From assembly GCF_002218045.2 (NCBI RefSeq), contig NZ_AP018685.1, forward strand, positions 992,001 to 1,056,000: a stretch of 64,000 bases of DNA, given 5' to 3'. The first letter of the stretch is position 1. Each line of letters starts with the position of its first letter. The notes under the pieces are model-generated. The model was not told the DNA's origin and did no database searches. It saw nothing but the letters and a program-made list of their open reading frames with translations. Origin of the DNA: Vibrio rumoiensis. GTDB taxonomy: Bacteria > Pseudomonadota > Gammaproteobacteria > Enterobacterales > Vibrionaceae. Of the stretch, positions 17,981-26,647 are shown piece by piece. The position numbers and the translations under genes are program-made.

Positions 17981-18022
17981 AACGCCTCGCGATGAGAACA
18001 TTGCGAGGCGTTGCTGTTTTTG
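17981..18022 (+). terminator. Terminator of aroC
   Basis: AACGCCTCGC (17981-17990) and GCGAGGCGTT (18003-18012) form a perfect 10-bp stem with a 12-base loop, followed by GCTGTTTTT. Confidence 0.85.
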
Positions 18023-18113
18023 ATACTTGAAAAAATAAAAGTCTTTTAATTCGCGCTGGCTATACTCATTAATGGGTAGGAAAGTTCCTATGAACAGTTA
18101 TGGGTAATGGGCG

Positions 18114-20150
18114 ATGAGTATAAAAAGTTTAGTGTTCGTGCTTTTATTCACTTTCTCACTTGGTATTTTAACTGGTTGTGATAACAGCAGTAATGGATTG
18201 CCATCACAAGCAGATCAAGTCTCAGTTAATGAACCCGTCAATGATGGTGAAAAAGTGGATGATGAGACAGACAAAGGTCGTGATAGTGACGGTGGTGTTA
18301 TCGTTGATACCGATGAAGAACCTGATACGGATGATGGTGGGTCAAACAATGGTGGTGAGCAAGAAGTTATCCTTATTAATTTGTCCGTTCAACCCGACAA
18401 TTCAACGATTCCAACTAATGAGCAAGTGAACTTTCAAGCAACGGCTTCTTATTCTGATGATAGTACTTCTATCGTAACAGATGAAGTGGTGTGGGAAAGC
18501 GATGATAGCAATCTTATTTCTATATTAGATTCAGGTTTAGGAACGGCGATTAGTGCGGGAAGCACCTTTATTCGTGCAACACTAACAAAAAATGGCGTGA
18601 CAAAATCATCAGAAGTGGCGGTAACCATTACCGGCCCAACTTTAATGTCAATTACCGTATCACCGAAAAAGTTTCTACTACCTGCTTCGGTTAAAAAACC
18701 GCTTACCGCCACCGCTCAATATTCAGATGGTACGACAGAAGATATAACCGATAAAGTCACATGGAGTGCATCTGAAACGACATTAAATAACCCGAACCCT
18801 CCGGCAGGTTCAGACCCAATCTTTGTCACTGTGGATACCAATGGAGTGGTGTTTTGTGATGAGTTCGATAACGATGATGATCTCGATAATGACACAACCA
18901 TTACTGCGACTTATCAAGGTATGCAAGATACCGCACAATTAACCGTTTTCGGCTCTGATGTTGGTCCAATTAATGTTACCCCAACCTTCATCACTTTAGA
19001 GAAGGGGAATACCCAACAATTTACCGCAACGGCTTTGTTATCGATGCAAGGCTTTATTAGCTCGACCAATGTGACTCAAATAATGGAAGGTGAGCGTTAT
19101 TCTTCTTGGGGGTGGAGCTCATCGGATCCTAGTGTGGTCAGTATTGACCGTTTAACAGGGCTCGCGACGGTATTAACCGCCACCGATATCCCGGTTGAAA
19201 TCATATTTGAGCGTCTTGAGAAGCAGGGCGTGGCGATGTTACAAATCAAAAGTGCGAGTTTAGAAAGCATTATCATTGAGCCGCTTGATAGTAATTTAAT
19301 TCAAGGGGTAACCGAAAGCGTTCAAGTTTTAGCGAGCTATAGTGATGGCACAACGAAAGATATTTCAGCACAGCAATCACTGATTTTATCCTCTAGTGAT
19401 GCCAATATTATTGATATTACAGAAGGCAATGAATTATATGCCAACCAAGCCGGCACAGCATCGTTAGTGGCGTCTTTTGATGGTGTGAGCTCTGATTCTG
19501 TAGAAGTGGTCGTGGAGTCTGTTCCCGTTGAAAGTATATCGGTTGATCCAAGTAGCCTTTCATTAGCTAAAGGGACGGTTGGTCAATTAACGGCAAGTGC
19601 AACTTATAGTGATGGTTCTACCCGTGATATAACCGATGAAGCAAGCTGGATGACAAAAGAGTCTGATGCGGTATCTGTGAATAGCTCAGGTAAAGTTATG
19701 ACCAATGCTATGCCGACAAACACCAATAGTGTCACCGTTACTGCAACCTATCGTGGTCACCAAGCCACGAGTGACATTACAGTGAAGGATGTCGCTCCGC
19801 AAAGTATCACTGCGACACTCGACTCAACCGAATTATCGGTAGGAGAGAAAGGTAAAATTACCATTACTGCCACATTCTCTGATGGTAGTAATCAAGATGT
19901 GACCGAGTTGGCGTTTGTGGCTTCTCTCTTCCCTCAGTTGTCTGTTACACCAGAAGGGGTAATTGATGCATGGTTGGACGGTGATTTCTTTCTCGTCTAT
20001 GGCTATGGTTTTTCTTATGGCTATACTCGCCCTAGCGACCCTGGATTTTATGAGGGTATCGCTTATGGATACGATTATGGTTATGACGTCGTTTTACCTA
20101 CGGGAGGACCAACGCCATTTGGGAGCACGGAAACCATCTCGATAGAGTAG
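18114..20150 (+). CDS. Large surface lipoprotein with tandem bacterial Ig-like (Big-2 type) repeats
   Basis: Protein of 678 residues. A lipoprotein signal peptide ends in the lipobox LTGC (Cys about residue 22). It is followed by a very acidic Asp/Gly/Glu linker (about 40-90) and about six tandem Ig-like units, recognisable from the repeated pattern SITV-P...L..G....TATATYSDGST-DIT (units near 90, 175, 285, 388, 475 and 570). The C-terminal 60 residues are Tyr/Gly-rich (YGYGFSYGY, YGYDYGYD) and unlike the Ig units. No autotransporter, sortase or RTX end is seen. A role in adhesion or surface coating is a guess from domain type. It stands alone, with aroC and the Crp-like gene each behind a terminator, and interrupts an otherwise E. 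coli-like gene order. Confidence 0.8.
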   Translation: MSIKSLVFVLLFTFSLGILTGCDNSSNGLPSQADQVSVNEPVNDGEKVDDETDKGRDSDGGVIVDTDEEPDTDDGGSNNGGEQEVILINLSVQPDNSTIPTNEQVNFQATASYSDDSTSIVTDEVVWESDDSNLISILDSGLGTAISAGSTFIRATLTKNGVTKSSEVAVTITGPTLMSITVSPKKFLLPASVKKPLTATAQYSDGTTEDITDKVTWSASETTLNNPNPPAGSDPIFVTVDTNGVVFCDEFDNDDDLDNDTTITATYQGMQDTAQLTVFGSDVGPINVTPTFITLEKGNTQQFTATALLSMQGFISSTNVTQIMEGERYSSWGWSSSDPSVVSIDRLTGLATVLTATDIPVEIIFERLEKQGVAMLQIKSASLESIIIEPLDSNLIQGVTESVQVLASYSDGTTKDISAQQSLILSSSDANIIDITEGNELYANQAGTASLVASFDGVSSDSVEVVVESVPVESISVDPSSLSLAKGTVGQLTASATYSDGSTRDITDEASWMTKESDAVSVNSSGKVMTNAMPTNTNSVTVTATYRGHQATSDITVKDVAPQSITATLDSTELSVGEKGKITITATFSDGSNQDVTELAFVASLFPQLSVTPEGVIDAWLDGDFFLVYGYGFSYGYTRPSDPGFYEGIAYGYDYGYDVVLPTGGPTPFGSTETISIE

Positions 20151-20208
20151 AGTTTTATACACATACTTAAGATGACGTTGTTTATATTCCATACTGAATA
20201 AGAGTAAA

Positions 20209-20246
20209 TAAAGCCCCTAAAGACATATTGTCATTAGGGGCTTTAT
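20209..20246 (+). terminator. Terminator after the Ig-repeat lipoprotein gene
   Basis: TAAAGCCCCTAA (20209-20220) pairs perfectly with TTAGGGGCTTTA (20234-20245); the inner bases can extend the stem. Confidence 0.82.
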
Positions 20247-20276
20247 AGTTCGTATTGATGCATTTGTCTCATTTTA

Positions 20277-20316
20277 AAATGTATTAAATGTAAATGTTTC
20301 ATAAATTAATACATTT
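20277..20316. promoter_or_regulatory. Candidate operator: 11-bp perfect inverted repeat upstream of the Crp/Fnr-like gene
   Basis: AAATGTATTAA (20277-20287) and TTAATACATTT (20306-20316) are perfect inverted copies separated by 18 bases, ending about 60 bases ahead of the regulator start. Position and symmetry suggest binding of a dimeric regulator, perhaps the Crp/Fnr-like protein itself. It lacks the TGTGA-N6-TCACA of E. coli CRP sites. Confidence 0.45.
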
Positions 20317-20377
20317 GGTAAATTTAAGTTATACCTAATAGATAAGCCGTTGTATTGATTCTATCTGAGGAGGTTAT

Positions 20378-21079
20378 ATGTTGATGGATTATGTGAAGTA
20401 TTCAGTTCTTTCTCAATGTGATTGGTTTGTGAATGCTGATCACCAAAATATAGTCTCTTTGACACAGCTAGTGCATTTAGAACATTTTGAGAAGAATACC
20501 GAAATTGTTCGACAAGGTGATAGAAATAGCGATATTGGTATTTTAGCTGACGGCGAATTAGAGATCATTTATCAGTCACCTCAAAATCAAATCATACCTA
20601 TATCCAAAATAAAACCCTTAGGGTGGTTTGGAGAAAGTGCATTATCTCAAAATAGCCCGTTGGTTTCTGTTAAAACAACACAAGATTCCTCTATTATATT
20701 CATATCAAAAGAAGCTTTAATGCATGTAATGTCAAAAGATACGGCGATCATGAATAATGTGATGAAGTGTTTAGCCGATAGAATTACTTCAATTAGTCGC
20801 TTTGCATTGACGTATATAGACAACGATACATTATCTAAAATAGGGAAACAAATACTCAATCAAGTTGAGATGTTTTCTCCTTACTCTTGCTCATCAGAGG
20901 TGATTGAATTACGCCTCACGAAATCGGATATAGCAGCACTCATCGGACAAACACGTCAATCAATCATCCCTTATTTAAATCAATACAGTGATCTCAAGTT
21001 ATTAACTTTTGGATATGGAACCGTAAAAATTAATAATATTGATAAGCTAAAGGTTTATATCGATGGTTTGGCTAGTTAG
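20378..21079 (+). CDS. Crp/Fnr-family transcriptional regulator
   Basis: Regulator of 233 residues with an N-terminal cyclic-nucleotide-type sensor fold (about 14-130) and a C-terminal winged helix (about 160-230; the helix-turn-helix is LTKSDIAALIGQTRQSIIPYL). In the phosphate-binding loop, GESALSQNSPLVSV lacks the Arg-Ser/Thr pair that holds the cAMP phosphate in CRP, so it may bind another ligand or none. There are no clustered N-terminal cysteines, so it is not an FNR-type iron-sulfur protein. GAGGAGG lies 6 bases before the ATG. The barrel-protein gene begins 9 bases downstream, in the same direction, and is its most likely target. Confidence 0.85.
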   Translation: MLMDYVKYSVLSQCDWFVNADHQNIVSLTQLVHLEHFEKNTEIVRQGDRNSDIGILADGELEIIYQSPQNQIIPISKIKPLGWFGESALSQNSPLVSVKTTQDSSIIFISKEALMHVMSKDTAIMNNVMKCLADRITSISRFALTYIDNDTLSKIGKQILNQVEMFSPYSCSSEVIELRLTKSDIAALIGQTRQSIIPYLNQYSDLKLLTFGYGTVKINNIDKLKVYIDGLAS

Positions 21080-21088
21080 GATGAAGTT

Positions 21089-21697
21089 ATGAATAAACAT
21101 AAGGTCTACTTATGTAGTTTTTTGACATTACTTGCATGGCCATGTTTTGCTGCGTCAGAAGATAAATCGGTTGGGCTTAGGCTAAGTTATAACTATGCTC
21201 AGTCTGGGTGTCAAAGTAACAATCTAAGTTGTGATGAAGAATCTTTAGGTGGTAGTACATATTTTCGACATGATATTTTTCAACCGTATTTCTATCAAAT
21301 AAGCTTTGACTATTTTGGTCAATATAACGCCACTTATCCAGCGCTGTCAGATCCTTCCCAGAAAGCAAAATATAGTGGCCATGTTTTTGGTTTAGGCCTT
21401 TCAACGGGGCGAGTTTTCTCATTTACCGAGCGACAAAGTATCGTGGCTCAGTTGGGGATATTACCCTGGTATGTCGATGTTAAAGGACATGAATTAGAGG
21501 GGGATGTTGATAATGATAATAAAGGTGTATCACCATTTGCTTCTTTAGCTTACCAACACACCATAACCAAACATACCTATCTAGAAGCAGGATATCAATA
21601 CACTTATGGCGTTGGTGCCGATTCGACGGGAGGCACTAATTTACATCAAGCTTTCTTCGGCTTAGGTTATCGTTTTGGAAACCATAACCTGAAGTAA
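21089..21697 (+). CDS. Small outer-membrane beta-barrel protein of unknown function
   Basis: Protein of 202 residues with a signal peptide cleaved near AWPCFAAS. The mature part alternates polar and aromatic/hydrophobic residues as in transmembrane beta-strands (FYQISFDYFGQYNATY, HTYLEAGYQYTYGVG, QAFFGLGYRFG) and is about the size of an 8-strand barrel. Two Cys lie close together near the mature N-terminus. I do not recognise a named family. It follows the Crp/Fnr-like gene by 9 bases, so one operon is inferred, and a terminator follows. Confidence 0.7.
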   Translation: MNKHKVYLCSFLTLLAWPCFAASEDKSVGLRLSYNYAQSGCQSNNLSCDEESLGGSTYFRHDIFQPYFYQISFDYFGQYNATYPALSDPSQKAKYSGHVFGLGLSTGRVFSFTERQSIVAQLGILPWYVDVKGHELEGDVDNDNKGVSPFASLAYQHTITKHTYLEAGYQYTYGVGADSTGGTNLHQAFFGLGYRFGNHNLK

Positions 21698-21739
21698 TGG
21701 TGAATTAGCAATGTTGCCTATAATCAATTGGTGTAAACC

Positions 21740-21772
21740 AAAGCCAGCAGGATTGTTCTGCTGGCTTTTTGT
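21740..21772 (+). terminator. Terminator after the barrel-protein gene
   Basis: AAAGCCAGCAG (21740-21750) and CTGCTGGCTTT (21758-21768) form an 11-bp perfect stem followed by T residues. Confidence 0.9.
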
Positions 21773-21806
21773 TTATGTGTAGCTTTGTAAGTATCAAACA
21801 GAGCTC

Positions 21807-22430
21807 TTAATGAACAGAGCCTTCAATTTTGAGTTGAAATACGGGTAAACGCCAGTTAAAGCGTACCGACGCCATTCGAATGAAATAACCGGTGACTAAG
21901 CTAATGATAATTGTAAGGTTGTCATTGATCCCATAATGTTGAAGTAATAAGTAAAGCCCTGCAACAACCATAGCAACAGAGGCATACAATTCTTGGTGCA
22001 AAACCAAAGGGGCTTGTCGGCAAATTAAATCACGCAGTAACCCACCAAATACGCCAGTGACAATCGCTGCTACAACACAAATGCCATAATGTAGCCCCAT
22101 GTTGATGCCTACTTGGCAACCAATGATACTAAATGCAGCAAGGCCCAATGCATCTAAACGGATGAATACACCTTTAAATTTAACCACCCATTTTGCTAGC
22201 CAGGTAGTTAAAACCCCAGCCACGCAGGTGATTAGTAAATATTCAGGGTGTTTGACCCAAGTCAGAGGGTAATTGCCGAGTAAAATATCCCTGACACTAC
22301 CACCGCCGATTGCGGTCGCACTGGCGACTAACATGACGCCAAACCAATCCATATTTTTACGACCTGCACTTAATGCGCCTGTCATTGCTTCTGCTGTAAT
22401 ACCAATAATATAAATAATGCTTAATAACAT
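21807..22430 (-). CDS. TRIC/UPF0126-family inner membrane protein (YicG/YadS-like)
   Basis: Membrane protein of 207 residues with about seven hydrophobic segments. It has the duplicated family motif: GGGSVRDILLGNYPLTW in the first half and GGLLRDLICRQAPLVL in the second. Bacterial members of this family form trimeric cation channels related to animal TRIC proteins; physiological role and substrate in vibrios are not known. It is transcribed away from epmC. A Fur-like sequence lies in the shared upstream region at 22615-22633. Confidence 0.85.
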   Translation of the reverse strand: MLLSIIYIIGITAEAMTGALSAGRKNMDWFGVMLVASATAIGGGSVRDILLGNYPLTWVKHPEYLLITCVAGVLTTWLAKWVVKFKGVFIRLDALGLAAFSIIGCQVGINMGLHYGICVVAAIVTGVFGGLLRDLICRQAPLVLHQELYASVAMVVAGLYLLLQHYGINDNLTIIISLVTGYFIRMASVRFNWRLPVFQLKIEGSVH

Positions 22431-22614
22431 GGCATGTCTACCGTTGAGCCTGAAATAAGGGCGTGATTGTATTCGTTACACAATAACTTGGCGAATGAGA
22501 TTTATCGTTATTTTTAGTGCCAATTGATTAGAAAAAGTAATGTGTTAGTGCGTTGTTCAATGTCAGTGATAAATGAAATAAAAGTTGAGCGTGATTTGGT
22601 TATTGGGCGGCGCA

Positions 22615-22633
22615 GATAATGATAATGGTAATG
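22615..22633 (+). promoter_or_regulatory. Candidate Fur box between the TRIC-family gene and epmC
   Basis: GATAATGATAATGGTAATG has three head-to-tail hexamers (GATAAT, GATAAT, GGTAAT) and matches 15 of 19 positions of the classical Fur consensus GATAATGATAATCATTATC. It lies about 63 bases before epmC and about 185 bases before the divergent gene. Neither gene is a standard iron gene, so a chance match is possible. Confidence 0.45.
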
Positions 22634-22695
22634 CGCTTTACCTAATGAGAAAAAGTAAGGACAATAGTCGCCATATTCCCAATTTGCTGTAATAA

Positions 22696-23247
22696 ATGTT
22701 AATGAGTACGACTAAACCAAGCCATACCCCCGAAGATATTATCTCTATCTTTAATCAGACGTTTTATTCTTCTTATAACACTTTGCTTGTACGTGGCGAA
22801 GATGAGCCTATTTATTTACCGGCGGATGAAAATGTTGATTATCATCGCATTATTTTTGCTCACGGTTTCTTTGCGTCTGCGATGCATGAGATTGCCCACT
22901 GGTGCGTGGCTGGTCCTGAACGCCGCTTATTAGAAGATTTTGGCTATTGGTATGAACCTGATGGTCGAACCGCAGAAGTGCAAGCTGAGTTTGAAAAAGT
23001 AGAGATACGTCCTCAAGCTTATGAGTGGATATTATCTGTCAGCGCAGGCTTTCCATTCTCGGTAAGTTGTGACAATTTGAATGGTGATTTTGAACCAGAC
23101 CGCTTAAGTTTTATGACCAAAGTACAGCAAGAAGTCGTCAATATTTTAGAACAAAACTTACCTGTGCGTGTTGCTATGTTATCGAATGCGTTACAATCGC
23201 ATTATCAAACACCACCACTGAAAGCGGAACAATTCGTTGTGGTTTAA
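22696..23247 (+). CDS. epmC: Elongation factor P hydroxylase EpmC (YfcM)
   Basis: Hydroxylase of 183 residues that finishes the beta-lysyl-lysine modification of elongation factor P, which helps ribosomes through polyproline stretches. Recognised by the family block IIFAHGFFASAMHEIAHWCVAGPERR with its His/Glu metal ligands, and by RTAEVQAEFEKVEIRPQAYEW. Start may be ATG 22696 or ATG 22702; neither has a clear ribosome site. yfcL follows after 25 bases, as in E. coli, where both lie near mnmC and fabB. Confidence 0.92.
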   Translation: MLMSTTKPSHTPEDIISIFNQTFYSSYNTLLVRGEDEPIYLPADENVDYHRIIFAHGFFASAMHEIAHWCVAGPERRLLEDFGYWYEPDGRTAEVQAEFEKVEIRPQAYEWILSVSAGFPFSVSCDNLNGDFEPDRLSFMTKVQQEVVNILEQNLPVRVAMLSNALQSHYQTPPLKAEQFVVV

Positions 23248-23272
23248 TTAACCTGAAAGAGTAGAGAGCAAG

Positions 23273-23536
23273 ATGATTATACAATTGGAAGAAAAACTTC
23301 TTGAAGCCATCGATCAAACGGTAGCAACAGCATCAGATGATGAGTTGTTCGCTGGTGGTTATTTACGAGGACATATCTCTCTTTCTGCGGCAGATTGCGA
23401 GTTAGAAGGTGTGCAAGATGTTGAGGTTTTTAAGCAGCGTATTCAAACAAGTTTAGATCAAGCACGTACGGAATTAACGCCTGCCGACCAAGTGATCGTA
23501 GCGGATATGTGGCAATCATTGGCGGCTGACATTTAA
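23273..23536 (+). CDS. yfcL: YfcL family protein
   Basis: Small acidic soluble protein of 87 residues of the YfcL family, function unknown. Identified by its sequence type (LEEKLLEAIDQTVATASDDELFAGGYLRGH split over the N-terminus) and by its place between epmC and mnmC. AGAGAGCAAG lies just before the ATG. Probably co-transcribed with epmC. Confidence 0.8.
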   Translation: MIIQLEEKLLEAIDQTVATASDDELFAGGYLRGHISLSAADCELEGVQDVEVFKQRIQTSLDQARTELTPADQVIVADMWQSLAADI

Positions 23537-23646
23537 TCGTTCTGATTTTTTGAACAAGTTGATATAGGAAGTTGTCTGGTAAGCGATACGTATTGTCGTA
23601 AAGTAATATTCATCGCGAACAGAACCCGTTTTAAAAAGGAATAGTT

Positions 23647-24174
23647 ATGAAAATTATCGCATTCGGTGCTAGCACAAGTTTTAACTCAATCAATAAAGCA
23701 TTAGCGACTTATACCGCTAATTTAGTAGATGGCGCAGAGGTTGAAGTATTAGACCTTAATGACTTCCCTGTTCCACTATTTAGTGAAGACACGGAAAAAG
23801 AAGTGGGTCGACCAGATGGTGCTCAAGCGTATTTCGCTAAGTTAGAAAGTGCAGACGCGTTTGTGATTTCTCTGGCTGAACATAACGGTACTTACACTGC
23901 CGCTTATAAAAACCTGTTTGATTGGGCATCTCGTATCAACCAACAAATGTTTGCTCACAAACCAGTTGTGTATCTTTCTACAAGCCCTGGCCCTGGCGGG
24001 GCGCAAAGCGTTTTAGCACAAGCGGTCGGTTCCGCTGCTTTCTTCCACGCTGAAGTGAAAGCATCGGTTTCAGTACCAAGCTTTTATGATGTGTTTAATA
24101 TGGAAACAGGCGAAGTAACGGACGCTGAGATTGCTCAAAAATTAGCGGATGCAGCAGCAAGCCTAAAAGCATAA
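23647..24174 (+). CDS. NADPH-dependent FMN reductase family protein
   Basis: Flavodoxin-like reductase of 175 residues. It starts with the flavin phosphate loop FGASTSFNSINKALA, and has the second flavin region LAEHNGTYTAAYKNLFDW and the SPGPGGA loop, as in NADPH-dependent FMN/azo reductases. AAAAGGAA lies 8 bases before the ATG. Substrate unknown. It is an extra gene in the yfcL-mnmC interval compared with E. coli, and ends at a strong terminator shared with mnmC. Confidence 0.85.
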   Translation: MKIIAFGASTSFNSINKALATYTANLVDGAEVEVLDLNDFPVPLFSEDTEKEVGRPDGAQAYFAKLESADAFVISLAEHNGTYTAAYKNLFDWASRINQQMFAHKPVVYLSTSPGPGGAQSVLAQAVGSAAFFHAEVKASVSVPSFYDVFNMETGEVTDAEIAQKLADAAASLKA

Positions 24175-24206
24175 CTCACTAATTTAATAAGCTTAATCAA
24201 ATGATT

Positions 24207-24244
24207 AAAAACGGGATGAACTGTGATGGTTCATCCCGTTTTTT
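24207..24244. terminator. Bidirectional terminator between FMN reductase gene and mnmC
   Basis: AAAAACGGGATGAAC (24207-24221) and GTTCATCCCGTTTTT (24229-24243) form a 15-bp perfect stem with T-run and A-run on its sides, between converging genes. Confidence 0.92.
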
Positions 24245-24254
24245 GTTTTGGATT

Positions 24255-26324
24255 TTACTCAGTGGTAATGGGGCGGCCTTTGAGCATTTTACGAACCCAC
24301 ATTCTTGCAGGATGAATTTTCTCTAAGGTTTCTAATGGCAATGGCAGAGGATCACCAGACATTTGTGAGGCGAGTATTTCTGCGAGTAATGGCGCAGAGC
24401 ATAAGCCTCGCGCCCCTAATCCCACGATGCAAAACAAGTTTGGATAATGCGGGATGTCAGGCATGAGATCAGGACGTTTACGCAGTATTTGCGGATCAAG
24501 ATTAGCGTAACCTTCAGCAACCGGTTCATATTGAAATACATTGCCAACAAAAGGGAGATGGTCACGAGTGACGCTACGAATCCCTTGTCGAGAAAGATTT
24601 TCGCTCGTATCCACGTCATTTGGCCAAGATTGATTTGGCAGACATTGTTTTAAACGTTCGCCATTGCTGAGTTGCGCTTCTGGGTCAAATTCTTGGTCGA
24701 TATTATTTCTATCATAGCTGGCACCAATGCAGTGATGACCATTGTTTGGGTTTTGTGGCGTCATATAACCGTCATAACATAAGACGGTTTTGAGTTTGCT
24801 TAATGATTTCGTCGTTGGAATATGGCTAACTTGGCCTTTCACTGAGGTAGCCGCAATCGCTTTTAATTGTTCAAAGCGTGCGAATTGGTGACCGTTAGCT
24901 ACGACAGTCGCTTGGTGCTGGAAACTCTTTTGTGAATGTTTAAGCGTCCAAGTTTGCTCTTTCTCATTATAAGACAGCGATTCAATTTGAGTATTAAAGT
25001 GAACCTCAACATTGGGTTGTTGCGATAGCTCATAAATAATCGCTTGTGTAAATTGTTGCGGACACAACCAACCTCCAAGTGGGTAATGAATGCTTTCTTG
25101 ATCGATATCTAACCCGATAATTTGTGCGGTTTGTTCTAAGGTCAGGTTGTGCAACAATTCTTGTGGATAGTCATTGAGCAGCATTTTATCGAGTTTTTTC
25201 TTCGCTTTGTCGCTCCAAGCTAATTGAGTCACACCACATAAATCGTAATCAAATTCAAGTTTCTGAGAGGCTTGTTTAACCAATTGGCGAGCAAACAGGA
25301 AAGCCGGAGCAAAAAATCGATTAACCGGAGATTCAGGCTCTGCAATGAGAGGATAAAGTGCGCCTTGACGATTGCCTGATGCTCCTAACGCCGGTTTATC
25401 ATCTTCACAGTACAAACTGATGTTATAGCCACGGCGATATAACGCTAACGCTAATGTTGCACTCGCTACCCCACCACCGATAATTGCAATCGGTTTTTGA
25501 CGATCCAAATGTTCAATAGGATAACGTTGAAACCAAGGCGCAAAGGTGTTTTTAGCTAACGACTGCTGCTCGGTTAATGACGCCTGTAATGTGCCAGCAA
25601 TCATTTCACGTTTTGTGCCAAAGCCTTTGACTTTTTTCATGTCAAATCCGGCTGCAATCAACCCTCGGCGCACAAATCCTGCCGCAGTAAAGGTTGCACA
25701 AGTTCCTTCCGCTTTGGTGAGCCTTGCCATGTGTTGGAAAAGGGCATCATTCCACATGTCCTGATTTTTACTTGGCGCAAAGCCATCTAAAAACCAAGCG
25801 TCGACTAAGCCAGTTTCGGTTTGGGCTAATTTAGGGAGACTGTCGTGAATGTCACCAAACCATAAATCGAGAGTGATTAAACCATCTGCTAAAATAATAC
25901 GATGGCATTCAGGGACGGCGATAGGGTAATGTTGTTGTAATTGCTCGGCATAAGCGACTAATTCAGGCCAAGCTGTATGGGCTTTAATGAGATCATCAAT
26001 ATGAACGGGAAATTTTTCAAAGCTAATAAAATGAAGCTGAGTCAACGGTGAATCAGGGGATGTTTGTCTAAAGGTTTCAAACTCTTTCCAAACCGCTAGA
26101 AAATTAAGACCAGTGCCAAACCCGGTTTCGGCGATGACAAATCGTGACTGTGATGCTTGTTGCCAACGTGTAGGTAGATGATTTTGTTGAATGAATACAT
26201 AGCGGCTTTCTTCTAATCCATTGGCATTAGAAAAATAGACATCGTCAAATTGGTGGGAAACGGGAGTGCCGGATTCATTCCAATCCAGTTGGGCATTTTT
26301 AATCACTCGGATATTACCTGTCAT
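24255..26324 (-). CDS. mnmC: Bifunctional tRNA 5-(methylaminomethyl)-2-thiouridine biosynthesis protein MnmC
   Basis: Fused wobble-uridine enzyme of 689 residues that completes mnm5s2U34 in tRNA. The N-terminal methyltransferase domain (about 1-245) contains ETGFGTGLNFLAVW and the acidic WFLDGFAPSKNQDMW; the C-terminal FAD-dependent demodification domain (about 265-665) starts with AIIGGGVASATLALALYRRGY split at the dinucleotide-binding glycines and ends with GLGARGLCSAPLLAE. It is divergent from fabB as in E. coli. Confidence 0.95.
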   Translation of the reverse strand: MTGNIRVIKNAQLDWNESGTPVSHQFDDVYFSNANGLEESRYVFIQQNHLPTRWQQASQSRFVIAETGFGTGLNFLAVWKEFETFRQTSPDSPLTQLHFISFEKFPVHIDDLIKAHTAWPELVAYAEQLQQHYPIAVPECHRIILADGLITLDLWFGDIHDSLPKLAQTETGLVDAWFLDGFAPSKNQDMWNDALFQHMARLTKAEGTCATFTAAGFVRRGLIAAGFDMKKVKGFGTKREMIAGTLQASLTEQQSLAKNTFAPWFQRYPIEHLDRQKPIAIIGGGVASATLALALYRRGYNISLYCEDDKPALGASGNRQGALYPLIAEPESPVNRFFAPAFLFARQLVKQASQKLEFDYDLCGVTQLAWSDKAKKKLDKMLLNDYPQELLHNLTLEQTAQIIGLDIDQESIHYPLGGWLCPQQFTQAIIYELSQQPNVEVHFNTQIESLSYNEKEQTWTLKHSQKSFQHQATVVANGHQFARFEQLKAIAATSVKGQVSHIPTTKSLSKLKTVLCYDGYMTPQNPNNGHHCIGASYDRNNIDQEFDPEAQLSNGERLKQCLPNQSWPNDVDTSENLSRQGIRSVTRDHLPFVGNVFQYEPVAEGYANLDPQILRKRPDLMPDIPHYPNLFCIVGLGARGLCSAPLLAEILASQMSGDPLPLPLETLEKIHPARMWVRKMLKGRPITTE

Positions 26325-26647
26325 TTTGTATCAATTTGGGGCTATTATATACCTATCAGGCCACAGAGTAGATAGAAGTTCTCTCGGTATAAATGATAAA
26401 AGGACTTCTTATGCTATCGATAATGAGTGATTGAGGCTGTTTTAAACTTCGCTTTCATCATGCCATGCTTTTCGATAGCATGGCGATCAGGATCAACGAT
26501 AACGTTGCATCGGTTCGATAAAATGAAAGTCATTTAACCGATGATGATTAAAAATTACTCATGAGAGTTAAGAAATAAAGGAAAGCTGACCACTTAAATT
26601 GTTAAGTCAGTTATCATTAAGCGATTTTTGAATTATAGGAACGTCAC
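26325..26647. other. Hairpin-rich divergent region between mnmC and fabB
   Basis: 323 bases, no gene supported. Inverted repeats visible: ATGCTATCGA (26411-26420) with TCGATAGCAT (26472-26481); GCCATGCT (26462-26469) with AGCATGGC (26477-26484), which excludes the first; and CATCGGTT (26508-26515) with AACCGATG (26536-26543), enclosing AAATG/CATTT (26521-26525/26531-26535). A CTGAC-bulge-ACTTAA / TTAAGTCAG pair lies near 26587-26610. They could be regulator sites, a structured fabB leader or a small RNA. Confidence 0.5.

Noticed and set aside
26583..26610. FadR or FabR site in front of fabB
   Set aside because: AAGTGGTCAG on the minus strand has only a half match to FadR, and no FabR-like palindrome was found.
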